Translations under genes and position numbers: made by a program
Notes under the pieces: generated by a model
Told to the model about the DNA's origin: nothing
The model's database searches: none
What the model saw: only the letters and a program-made list of their open reading frames with translations
DNA from: Planctomycetota bacterium
GTDB taxonomy: Bacteria; Planctomycetota; UBA1135; GCA-002686595
Reading direction: 5' to 3'
Assembly: GCA_016764635.1 (NCBI GenBank)
Contig: JAESRM010000268.1
Coordinates: forward strand, 2,826 to 8,719
Length of the DNA: 5,894 bases
Shown: positions 1 to 5,377 of the stretch, piece after piece
How the letters are laid out: each line of letters begins with the position of its first letter
Position numbering within the stretch: position 1 is the stretch's first letter

Positions 1-256
1 GACCGAGAGCTTCAACGTCTGCTTCATCCACAGCATCTTCTAGGCCGTGGGATTGGGCAATGCGAATACGTTCCGCAAGGGCCACTTCGTCCTCATCTTC
101 ATCGGGCAGCAGGATCAAGCGTCCATCCAGCAGGCCAATGAGGCAGGCGGCGCGATCGGAGCCTCCTAGTGAGAGCAGGCCTTGTTTGCGTCCACGGGCG
201 AGACCTTGCAGTAGTTCTGCAAGTCCAATACCTCGGACGTCACCTTGAAAGCTCAT
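1..256 (-). CDS. DUF4388-domain protein, N-terminal part (cut by window edge)
   Basis: An open frame runs leftward from an ATG at 254-256 off the window edge, giving 85 residues without a stop. The product begins [20 protein letters not shown], then has a KQGLLSL segment and a LLDGRLILL segment. This order (FQGD, LAELLQ, K-x-G-x-L-x-L, DGR) is the N-terminal signature of DUF4388 domains, which are found in bacterial regulatory and signalling proteins and often in front of other domains. The rest of the protein lies outside the window, so its full architecture and job cannot be stated. It starts about 100 bp after the stop of the nucleotidyltransferase gene on the same strand, so it may be co-transcribed or have its own promoter. 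No Shine-Dalgarno sequence precedes the ATG. The leader is C-rich and includes a run of eight C on the coding strand. The domain call is fairly sure; function is unknown. Confidence 0.75.
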   Translation of the reverse strand, partial: MSFQGDVRGIGLAELLQGLARGRKQGLLSLGGSDRAACLIGLLDGRLILLPDEDEDEVALAERIRIAQSHGLEDAVDEADVEALG

Positions 257-358
257 GGAGTGTGGGGGGGGAGAGTGGCTACGGAAGCGGGGCGATGGGG
301 GAACGGGAGACCTCTGGGGGAAGCCTCGGTTTCTTTTCGGCCCCGGCATCGTCACTTC

Positions 359-1003
359 TTAAGGCGTTTGGAAATCCTCCCGAATGAGTTGTTCTAGGTC
401 CGCGGGGGTGTCCAGGTCCTCTAGGATCTCGGTATGCGACACCAGGGCGGCAAAGCTGGGCTGGGCCAGGGTCCTGAGGTTGCGCAGGGGGTCGTCGGCT
501 CCCATGCAGAGGGCTTCGCGCAGAAGGGCCCGGCCGATCAAAATGGGATGACCGTGCCTATTTTTCCCGGTCCTTGGGTCGCGTACGCAAGGGGCGCACC
601 AGCCCATGGGCGGGGCCTGCGCTAGGCTCCAGGCCTCGAGCAGTGCTTCGAAGACCCTGCGTGGAATGCGCGGGCAATCCACCGGCGCCACGACGAAGTC
701 CCGGTCCGGGCAGAATTCGATCGCCGCTTGCAAGCCACCCGTTCGGCCCTGGGCCCAGCCTTTGTTTTGCAGGATCTGGACTTGCGCGTGGGAGGCCTCG
801 AGGGCAGCGGAAATTTCGACGTGGTGGGCTCCGGTGACCACGATAGGAGCGGGCCCTAGCGCGGGCCAAGCGTCGAGCAATCGAATGAGCGGGGCACCCT
901 TAGGAAGGGGGACCAGGGCCTTGGGCTGGCCCAGTCGGGAAGACGCCCCGGCGGCCAATATCACCAGGCGCGGCGCTCCGCCATTAGGCCAGGTAGCGGT
1001 CAT
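359..1003 (-). CDS. MobA/MocA-like NTP transferase (nucleotidyltransferase family)
   Basis: The 214-residue product has the hallmarks of the MobA-like NTP transferase fold. There is a nucleotide-binding loop LAAGASSRLGQPKA at residues 16-29, an NKGWAQGRTGGLQ segment at 80-92 that resembles the MocA N-x-x-W-x-x-G motif, a metal-site acidic motif VDCP at 108-111 and GHPILIGR at 151-158. A C-terminal DLDTPADL is at 196-203. These enzymes transfer a nucleotide from CTP or GTP to molybdopterin, or to other phosphorylated acceptors. The GHP and DxDTPxDL motifs favour the MocA-like branch, but the substrate cannot be read from sequence. The length is normal for a single-domain member. The gene overlaps the end of the ThiF/MoeB-like gene by 20 bp, which implies coupled translation and a shared pathway. 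A weak purine stretch (AAGG) about 12 bases before the ATG is the only candidate ribosome site. Confidence 0.88.
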   Translation of the reverse strand: MTATWPNGGAPRLVILAAGASSRLGQPKALVPLPKGAPLIRLLDAWPALGPAPIVVTGAHHVEISAALEASHAQVQILQNKGWAQGRTGGLQAAIEFCPDRDFVVAPVDCPRIPRRVFEALLEAWSLAQAPPMGWCAPCVRDPRTGKNRHGHPILIGRALLREALCMGADDPLRNLRTLAQPSFAALVSHTEILEDLDTPADLEQLIREDFQTP

Positions 1004-2021
1004 AGAGCGCGAGGGCCTTGCCCTTGTCCTGGGTGCCTTCGATCAATGCGCGCCCATCCTGAAAGAGAGTGATGCGGTAGCCGTCGAGGGTGGCGCGCAA
1101 CATGGGACCCATGGGCGTCACGTCGGAGGCGACGGCGCCCAAGCGATCCGCCATGAGCGCCAAGTCTACGCCGCGACCTTGGCCCCGGACCTGCACGGTG
1201 TCCCGGCCGCACAGGGTCATGGTGCGCTCGGTGATCGGTGCATCGAGGAAGGGGAATTTTCGCTGGCCACAGGCGGGGCAATCGGGGTTGCGCGGCACCT
1301 TCAAAGAGCGGGTCTCCCCGTGCCAGGCATCCACTTCCATGAGGCGCGGGGTGATCGACTCGGGGTCGACCAGCAGTCGAAGCCCCGCACCCGCTGCAAG
1401 AGAGGCCACGGCTCCGACCGCGGGCATCAAAACCCCGGCCGTGTCGCAGGTCTCGAGGGTCGCGGCAGGCGGCGGCTCCGGGAACAAGCAGCGCAGGCAC
1501 GGCCCGTGTCCAGGGCGAATCGGTAGCACCAATCCACCGCCACCCACGACTCCGGCATAGACCCAGGGAAGCTCTTGCTGCACGGCCAAGTCGTTGAGCA
1601 AATAGCGCGTTTCCATGTTGTCGCTGCCATCCATCAGCAGGTCGCAGCCACTGGCTAACTGCACCAGGTTGGCCGCATCCACATGGGCTGCGTGGGCTTC
1701 GATGACGGTCGGACCTCCAATGCGGTTGAGTGTTTCTTCGGCGGCTAGGGCCTTGAGCGTGGCCGCCTGAGCGTGGCGATCCTCGAACAGGATCTGTCGC
1801 GGTAGGTTGCTCCACTCCACGGAATCTCGATCGACGATCACCAGCCGGCCCACTCCGCTGCGAACCAGGGCTTGAGCGATGACGCCGCCGAGAGCTCCCG
1901 CACCCAGGACAAAAACGGAGGCCTGCGCCAAGCGCTTTTGCCCAGCAGGGCCCAGGGGTGCGAAGCGGGTCTGGCGATCGAAGCGTGCTTCCGGTCCGGG
2001 AGGGAGGGTCAAATCAGCCAC
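984..2021 (-). CDS. ThiF/MoeB-family E1-like adenylyltransferase with C-terminal non-rhodanese domain
   Basis: Numbered from the GTG proposed here, the product has 345 residues. It carries the E1-like fold: glycine-rich GAGALGG (40-46), DRD at 64-66, the N-L-P-R-Q motif at 72-76 and DGSDNMETR at 131-139. Two zinc pairs are present, CLRC (175-178) and CPAC (248-251), with a candidate catalytic Cys192 in TCDTAG. Such enzymes adenylate the C-terminal glycine of ubiquitin-like sulfur carriers (MoaD, ThiS) for molybdopterin, thiamine or related thiolation. After residue 262 there is no rhodanese domain. Instead a CGRDTVQV segment leads to FQDGRALIEGT and a final YDRYLA, a tail I recognise from Bacillus-type ThiF homologues. 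The open frame continues upstream to an ATG, but that part only shadows the zinc-ribbon gene, so GTG at 2021 (or TTG at 2024 or 2012) is the likely start. Homology to the family begins at about residue 13. It overlaps both neighbours. The specific carrier is unknown. Confidence 0.9.
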   Translation of the reverse strand: MADLTLPPGPEARFDRQTRFAPLGPAGQKRLAQASVFVLGAGALGGVIAQALVRSGVGRLVIVDRDSVEWSNLPRQILFEDRHAQAATLKALAAEETLNRIGGPTVIEAHAAHVDAANLVQLASGCDLLMDGSDNMETRYLLNDLAVQQELPWVYAGVVGGGGLVLPIRPGHGPCLRCLFPEPPPAATLETCDTAGVLMPAVGAVASLAAGAGLRLLVDPESITPRLMEVDAWHGETRSLKVPRNPDCPACGQRKFPFLDAPITERTMTLCGRDTVQVRGQGRGVDLALMADRLGAVASDVTPMGPMLRATLDGYRITLFQDGRALIEGTQDKGKALALYDRYLA

Positions 2022-2425
2022 CAAATGAACCAGATGAGAAGCATGAGGATGAGCAAGGCCCCCAGGAAATACGGGCGCAGGGCGAGCCAGTCGCTCGTGG
2101 GCGGAGTGTCGATTTCCACCCAGTTGAAGTAGCGCCGCGCCTGCCCTTCGATGGGCACGCCGCAGTGGGGGCATTCGGTTGCGGGAGGCTCGGTGGGGAT
2201 GACCCCGTCGCAATCCATGCAGTAGAAATTCCTAGGGCCGCCACCTTCGGCCACACCTGGGGCTTTACCGCGTTCGCGGTAGTACTCAAAGGCCTCATCA
2301 TTGCGATCTCCCCGACTGCGAGTCCAGTGATCCGGGCCCATGTTGCCAAAGCTCTTCTTGGGCTTGTCCCCATCGCCATTGGGGGTGGAAGAGGTTTGTG
2401 AGGGGGGCTGAGAGGGAGGGCACAT
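2009..2425 (-). CDS. Tail-anchored zinc-ribbon membrane protein, function unknown
   Basis: This 138-residue protein has three parts. The first 35 or so residues are polar, rich in Pro, Ser and Gly, and probably disordered. A central zinc ribbon is formed by CMDC (69-72) and CPHC (85-88), 12 residues apart. A conserved-looking RYFNWVEID stretch (98-106) then leads into one hydrophobic segment (about 117-137) ending in tryptophans at the C-terminus. That layout suggests a cytoplasmic metal-binding domain held to the inner face of the membrane by its tail. I do not recognise a named family. Its last 13 bp overlap the proposed start of the E1-like enzyme, so the two are probably translated together, and a role connected with that enzyme is an inference from position only. 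The ATG lacks a Shine-Dalgarno sequence; Met29 is a possible later start. The in-frame shadow in another phase has no domain features. Confidence 0.8.
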   Translation of the reverse strand: MCPPSQPPSQTSSTPNGDGDKPKKSFGNMGPDHWTRSRGDRNDEAFEYYRERGKAPGVAEGGGPRNFYCMDCDGVIPTEPPATECPHCGVPIEGQARRYFNWVEIDTPPTSDWLALRPYFLGALLILMLLIWFIWWLI

Positions 2426-2603
2426 GGCTAGGGTGCCAGTCTAGCGCCTGTCCAGGGCCTGCACACGGCTCCCGTGCCGCAAGGCTCAATATTTCGTGCG
2501 TTCGCGCCACCGTCGGGGCAAGAGTTTCCGCCTTGGGCCGATAGTAAAAGGGGGGGGAGTCAGCGCCTGACGACCCCTCTGGCCCATACCTATAGGCATC
2601 GCC
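2426..2603. other. Divergent intergenic region
   Basis: This 178-bp gap separates the minus-strand zinc-ribbon operon from the plus-strand coiled-coil gene, so promoters for both should lie here. I see no convincing paired -35/-10 boxes in either direction. A TATAGG at 2592-2597 close to the coiled-coil start is a weak -10 possibility only. The notable content is the hairpin near 2554-2577 beside a run of eight G. Confidence 0.5.
2554..2577. repeat. Hairpin GGGG-A-GTCAG-CGC-CTGAC-GA-CCCC
   Basis: A perfect 5-bp inverted repeat (GTCAG/CTGAC around CGC) is extended by four G-C pairs beyond a small internal loop. It sits about 26 bp before the coiled-coil gene. On the minus strand the stem is followed by C4 then T4, like a weak terminator, but no minus-strand gene lies immediately upstream for it to end. 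It could be an operator or a leader hairpin for the plus-strand gene. Confidence 0.4.
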
Positions 2604-3068
2604 ATGTACACACTGCATCCCCCCTCCGTTTCCGACAAGAGCTTCCCCTCCACGCCCCGAATCCGGCCCTTGGCTGGAAAGGGCCCGCATTCGGTGGGTC
2701 CAGGCCGTTTGGAGCGTGCCTATCAGGCCCAGGTGGCCCGTTTGTCCAGGGAACTACAGTCCATCCAGCAGGCCCAGGTCGGCTCGGAAAAGAAGCTCGA
2801 AATGGCGCGTCTCGTCGAGCGTGGAACCCTGCGCTATGTGGACCGGATGGAAGAGCAGGTCCAGCACCGGGAGGAGAAATCCCGCAGGGCACTGGTCCTG
2901 GTGGGTACCTTGCAGCACGACAATCAAATGCTGCAAGCGAGGATCCTAAAACTGGAGAGTCGCCTCCAGCGATTGGCCGCCCCGCAGGCGGTCAGCTTCA
3001 CCCAGCGCCTTTGGTCGCGTTTGGGTATCGGACGCCAACACTTGGACGCCGCCCGCCAGTCCAGCTAA
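2604..3068 (+). CDS. Coiled-coil protein of unknown function
   Basis: The 154-residue product is predicted soluble, with no signal peptide or membrane segment. Residues 1-33 are rich in Pro, Ser and Gly and look unstructured. From about 34 to 126 the sequence is charged and rich in Leu, Gln, Glu and Arg with heptad spacing. The clearest run is L103, N107, L110, I114, L117, L121, L124, which alternates as d and a positions with an Asn at a core site, typical of parallel dimers. A short basic tail with an amphipathic segment ([13 protein letters not shown]) follows. I do not recognise a family. The gene stands alone on the plus strand between the zinc-ribbon operon and tRNA-His, and ends 100 bp before the tRNA. 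Competing frames over the same bases lack any domain, while this one keeps regular heptads throughout, which supports it as the coding frame. No Shine-Dalgarno sequence is visible before the ATG. Confidence 0.75.
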   Translation: MYTLHPPSVSDKSFPSTPRIRPLAGKGPHSVGPGRLERAYQAQVARLSRELQSIQQAQVGSEKKLEMARLVERGTLRYVDRMEEQVQHREEKSRRALVLVGTLQHDNQMLQARILKLESRLQRLAAPQAVSFTQRLWSRLGIGRQHLDAARQSS

Positions 3069-3087
3069 AAAATCAGGCCCCTCGGGC
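3067..3087 (-). terminator. Weak terminator-like hairpin with T-run (minus strand)
   Basis: Read on the minus strand, a short stem GCCC-GAG-GGGC is followed by CTGA and six T at the end of the coiled-coil gene. The stem is only 4 bp. It could stop minus-strand read-through coming from the HDOD side, but it is a marginal candidate. Confidence 0.25.
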
Positions 3088-3117
3088 AAGGTCCAGGCGA
3101 ATTTCTTCGCAGGGCAC

Positions 3118-3146
3118 TTGACATTGGGGCCTCACCAGAGGATATT
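3118..3146 (+). promoter_or_regulatory. Sigma-70-like promoter for tRNA-His
   Basis: A perfect TTGACA (3118-3123) is followed after 17 bp by GATATT (3141-3146), which matches TATAAT at four of six positions. Transcription would start near 3153, leaving a leader of about 16 nt before the tRNA. Spacing and position fit a dedicated tRNA promoter, independent of the coiled-coil gene 50 bp upstream. Confidence 0.75.
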
Positions 3147-3168
3147 CCTCTCCGCTTCAAGCATCCAT

Positions 3169-3246
3169 GGTGGGCATAGCTCAGTTGGTTAGAGCGCCAG
3201 GTTGTGATCCTGGAGGTCGCGGGTTCGACCCCCGTTGCCCACCCCA
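3169..3246 (+). tRNA. tRNA-His (anticodon GTG)
   Basis: The sequence folds as a full cloverleaf. The acceptor stem GTGGGCA/TGCCCAC (3170-3176 with 3236-3242) pairs at all seven positions. The D stem is GCTC/GAGC. The anticodon stem CCAGG/CCTGG encloses the loop TTGTGAT with anticodon GTG at 3204-3206, and the variable loop is AGGTC. The T arm is GCGGG-TTCGACC-CCCGT. The histidine identity element is present: an extra G at 3169 (G-1) faces discriminator C73 at 3243. The CCA end is encoded at 3244-3246. It is driven by the promoter at 3118-3146 and faces the HDOD gene, which points toward it from the other side. Confidence 0.97.
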
Positions 3247-3279
3247 TGGAATGCTTTCGATAGGGATCGTTTGAAGCCA

Positions 3280-3332
3280 GGCGCCTCGCCGACCCCGCAC
3301 CGTTTCTGAGTGCGGACGAGCTGGAAGGCGCC
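3280..3332. repeat. Nested inverted repeat between tRNA-His and the HDOD gene
   Basis: An outer 7-bp arm pair (GGCGCCT at 3280-3286, AGGCGCC at 3326-3332) encloses an inner 6-bp stem (CCGCAC at 3295-3300, GTGCGG at 3310-3315) with a 9-nt loop. It lies where the plus-strand tRNA and minus-strand HDOD transcripts converge, so a two-way transcription stop is plausible. There is no T-run on either side. A smaller GGGAA/TTCCC hairpin follows at 3337-3353. Confidence 0.4.
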
Positions 3333-3399
3333 CCCGGGGAATACGCTGTTCCCGAAGGGCCTTAGCCGGCCAAAGTGAGCTTCCCAAGTGGGCCTGAGG

Positions 3400-4245
3400 T
3401 CAGGCCGAGAAGAGCGCTTGGGCCTTGATGAGCTCGGCTTGCAATTCGATCTGCAGGACCTCAAAGTCCTCAGGGGTGAGGCCGGTCAAGTCGAATGCTG
3501 CTTGGCATACCTCGTGCGGAGCCACCACGGTCCCATCGGCATCTGTATGGATGTCCATCATGGTTTCCGCCAGGTGTACCGTGCAGGCCAATTCCGGGTC
3601 GATGGTGGCGTTGCCAGGGTCATGGTGGAAGCGGATGGTGTCGGTTAGGGACTCCGGGAGTTCCCACTTGGTGGCCAGGCGTGCACCGATTTCGGCGTGG
3701 TGGATTCCGAGTACCGCCCGTTCAGCAGCCAGGGCTGAGCTCCCTGCTTGCACTTCCGCGAGCACATGGCCGAGCTCGTCGGTGTAGAAGCGGTCCATGA
3801 CGATGGTGCCAATGTTCTGCATCAAACCCGCCGTGTAGGCTCGGTCCGGGTTCTCATACCCGAATTTTTTAGCGATCAGGCGACTGGCCAAGGCTTGGGT
3901 GATCGAACTGGTCCAAAGTTCTTCCTGTCGTTTGGGGGCCACATTGCCCGCACTGCGGAAGAATTTGTTGGCGCTGCTGGTCAGTACCAGGTTGACCAGG
4001 GTGTCCGTGCCCAGCATGTTGCCAGCCTCTTGCAAGGATCCGACTTCCCGTTGGAAGCCGTAGTAGGCGGAGTTACAGAGCTTGAGGACTTTGCCAGTGA
4101 TTCCGGCGTCGGTCTGCACGACTTCGATCACGTCCGCGGGGATCACTCCGGGCTGGTTCGCGATAGACAAGACGCTGGTGGCGACCTTCGGAAAGGCCTC
4201 CAGGGAACGCATATCCATCACAATGTTCTTAAGGGATTTCGGCAT
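3400..4245 (-). CDS. HDOD-domain signalling protein
   Basis: From ATG at 4245 the product has 281 residues, nearly all a single HDOD domain. Typical landmarks in order are AFPKVATSVLSIAN (17-30), the DAGITGKVLKLCNSAYYG block (46-63), a helix with LVLTSSAN (86-93), AYTAGLMQNIGTIVMDRF (136-153) and HHAEIGARLATKWELPESL (182-200) followed by FHH (206-208). HDOD proteins are relatives of HD phosphohydrolases that usually lack catalysis and act in signal relay. Here the HD pair expected in LL-HD-IG is Gln-Asn (QNIG), so enzyme activity is unlikely. No receiver, GGDEF or EAL domain is attached, and its partner is not in the window. The open frame extends upstream to 4593, but that part crosses the palindrome at 4428-4507 and the end of the cytochrome gene, and has no domain homology. 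The leader before the chosen ATG is CCCTCCTCC-rich and lacks a Shine-Dalgarno sequence. Confidence 0.9.
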   Translation of the reverse strand: MPKSLKNIVMDMRSLEAFPKVATSVLSIANQPGVIPADVIEVVQTDAGITGKVLKLCNSAYYGFQREVGSLQEAGNMLGTDTLVNLVLTSSANKFFRSAGNVAPKRQEELWTSSITQALASRLIAKKFGYENPDRAYTAGLMQNIGTIVMDRFYTDELGHVLAEVQAGSSALAAERAVLGIHHAEIGARLATKWELPESLTDTIRFHHDPGNATIDPELACTVHLAETMMDIHTDADGTVVAPHEVCQAAFDLTGLTPEDFEVLQIELQAELIKAQALFSA

Positions 4246-4531
4246 AACAATTTGGAGGAGGGGGCAACGCGAGGCCGGTGAAAGCTTTCCAATACGGTAG
4301 ATTGCATGGGCGTTGAAGTGTCCTTCGTTCGCCGGCCGGTCGCAGCCGTAATGGAAGTTGCAAAGGTCCGGGTTTGTTTCGTCGGGTGCACCAACCTGGG
4401 GCAGGCGCCCAGAGGAGAGCCCTTGGAACAAGCTAGCGGGCCAAAGTCCCAGGGTGTCCCGGTTCATTTGAACCTGGACACCCTGGGACTTCGACCCGCT
4501 AGCTTGTGTTGGTTTGGGGAGCGCTGTGCGC
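4246..4531. other. Intergenic region between cytochrome c gene and HDOD gene
   Basis: This 286-bp gap holds the 80-bp palindrome (4428-4507) near its right end. The remaining 180 bp nearest the HDOD gene should carry that gene's promoter. The best candidate, TTCAAC-17 bp-TATTGG on the minus strand, matches the consensus poorly and is not claimed. No small gene is evident. Confidence 0.5.
4428..4507 (-). repeat. 80-bp near-perfect palindrome (39-bp arms, 2-nt centre)
   Basis: Arms at 4428-4466 and 4469-4507 pair at 36 of 39 positions, with only TT at the centre. The outer 13 bp (ACAAGCTAGCGGG) pair perfectly. Of the three mismatches, the two at 4441/4494 and 4443/4492 become G-U pairs when read as minus-strand RNA but C-A clashes on the plus strand; the third (4460/4475) stays unpaired on both. 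This favours a folded minus-strand RNA, which fits a position 24 bp after the cytochrome c stop on that strand. It may end or protect the 3' end of the cytochrome mRNA. No T-run follows, so it is not a standard intrinsic terminator. It could also be a dispersed palindromic repeat. Confidence 0.85.
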
Positions 4532-5371
4532 TTACCAGGGGAAGAAGTCGGGACCGTATGTGAGGCGGCCTCCGAAGTGCCCGGCGGCTCCACCTATTGC
4601 AGCGGCCAGACCTAGCAGGGCCAGGAACACTCCTGGGCGCTTGCGCGCCAGCATTGCGGCTGCGCAAGTCACAGCCGTTGCAACACCGAGCCAGCGGTGT
4701 AGATCGATCCCTGCTTGACCGGGGGCTTCCGCCGCGTGCAGCCAACCGCTAGCCACTGAAAATATCGAAGCTGGCACGGCCAAGCCTGCGCAGAACAGTG
4801 CGGTGGTGCGCAGGGCGGAGCTCTTGAAGAGGCGCGCTAGGGCCGCTGCTAGGAACGCGACGGGTAGCAGCGCCAAAGGGAAGTGAATCCAAAGCGGGTG
4901 GGTCCGCGACACGTAGCGGGTCCACGGTGTGCCTTCTGCAGGCGAGGGGTCTTCCGCGATTACGGGCGTGTTTACCGGCGGCTCAGCACCCGAGGAAATC
5001 CATGCATGTAGCAAGGCCAGCTCCTGCTCGGACGGCGCTTGCACGTCCGACTTCGGGGGGGGCATGTCGCCTTCCACGATCATGTAATAAAGGTCGGAGT
5101 CCTCCGCATTTCCAGCCAGTACGAAATCCTGGGTCACGCTTGCCAGATCCCCGATGTCCAGCAGGGCCCGTTTGGCCTTGCGATTGTCACTTTGCGGATT
5201 GTGGCAATCCCCGCAGCGCTGAATGAGCATTTGGCGCGTGGATTCACCCAGGCCCCAATCCGTACGGGTTTCGGCAGTCGGCTCCTGAAGGGAGGCCGCG
5301 GCCGGAGATTCCGTTTGCAGAATGGGGCTGGGCAAACAAGCGAGCCACACGATTGTGATGGCAGTCCACAT
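4532..5371 (-). CDS. Membrane cytochrome c: planctomycete-type cyt c domain fused to DUF2231-like four-helix domain
   Basis: The 279-residue product starts with a hydrophobic signal-like segment (about 3-20). A cytochrome c domain follows, with the heme-attachment motif CGDCH at 53-57, the expected LLDIGD-type segment at 70-75 and GDMPPP at 101-106 supplying the probable distal ligand Met103. A WISSGA helix at 124-129 closes the domain. After a Pro-rich linker come four membrane segments near 161-181, 189-209, 228-245 and 248-266. These begin with HPLWIHFPLALLP and end with GHFGG, as in DUF2231-type domains. Conserved histidines (158, 163, 212, 225, 265) could bind heme b, but this is inference. 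The family architecture places the heme domain outside the cytoplasmic membrane. The gene starts 6 bp after the stop of the b562-like gene, so both are probably one transcript. A C8 run encodes the PPP next to Met103. Confidence 0.9.
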   Translation of the reverse strand: MWTAITIVWLACLPSPILQTESPAAASLQEPTAETRTDWGLGESTRQMLIQRCGDCHNPQSDNRKAKRALLDIGDLASVTQDFVLAGNAEDSDLYYMIVEGDMPPPKSDVQAPSEQELALLHAWISSGAEPPVNTPVIAEDPSPAEGTPWTRYVSRTHPLWIHFPLALLPVAFLAAALARLFKSSALRTTALFCAGLAVPASIFSVASGWLHAAEAPGQAGIDLHRWLGVATAVTCAAAMLARKRPGVFLALLGLAAAIGGAAGHFGGRLTYGPDFFPW

Positions 5372-5377
5372 GGCGGA

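Noticed and set aside
606..1526. Plus-strand open frame of 306 codons
   Set aside because: It is antisense to the nucleotidyltransferase and E1-like genes, shows no domain, and is expected in GC-rich DNA.
1000..1815. Minus-strand open frame of 271 codons in another phase of the E1-like gene
   Set aside because: Composition is Arg/Pro/Gly/Ser-rich low-complexity typical of a shifted frame; the overlapping frame has all the E1 motifs.
2022..2213. N-terminal extension of the ThiF/MoeB-like frame
   Set aside because: These residues are Arg/His/Ala-rich, out of phase with the zinc-ribbon gene that is real over the same bases, and lie before the family's usual start.
2554..2577. Hairpin as an intrinsic terminator on the minus strand
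   Set aside because: It has C4T4 after the stem, but no minus-strand gene directly upstream needs ending; listed only as a hairpin.
2474..3121. Plus-strand open frame of 215 codons overlapping the coiled-coil gene
   Set aside because: No domain or heptads; Pro/Gly/Arg-rich shadow composition, and it spans an intergenic region.
3748..4281. Plus-strand open frame antisense to the HDOD gene
   Set aside because: No recognisable domain; the opposite strand carries a complete HDOD domain.
4428..4507. Palindrome as a CRISPR repeat or insertion-sequence end
   Set aside because: There is a single copy in the window, with no spacers, transposase or target-site duplication.
4246..4593. N-terminal extension of the HDOD frame up to an upstream ATG (116 extra residues)
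   Set aside because: It crosses the 80-bp palindrome and overlaps the end of the cytochrome c gene, has no family homology, and the HDOD domain is complete from the ATG at 4245.
5332..5371. Lipoprotein signal in the cytochrome c gene (Cys12 after LA)
   Set aside because: The residue at -3 is Trp and there is no basic n-region, so the lipobox is poor.
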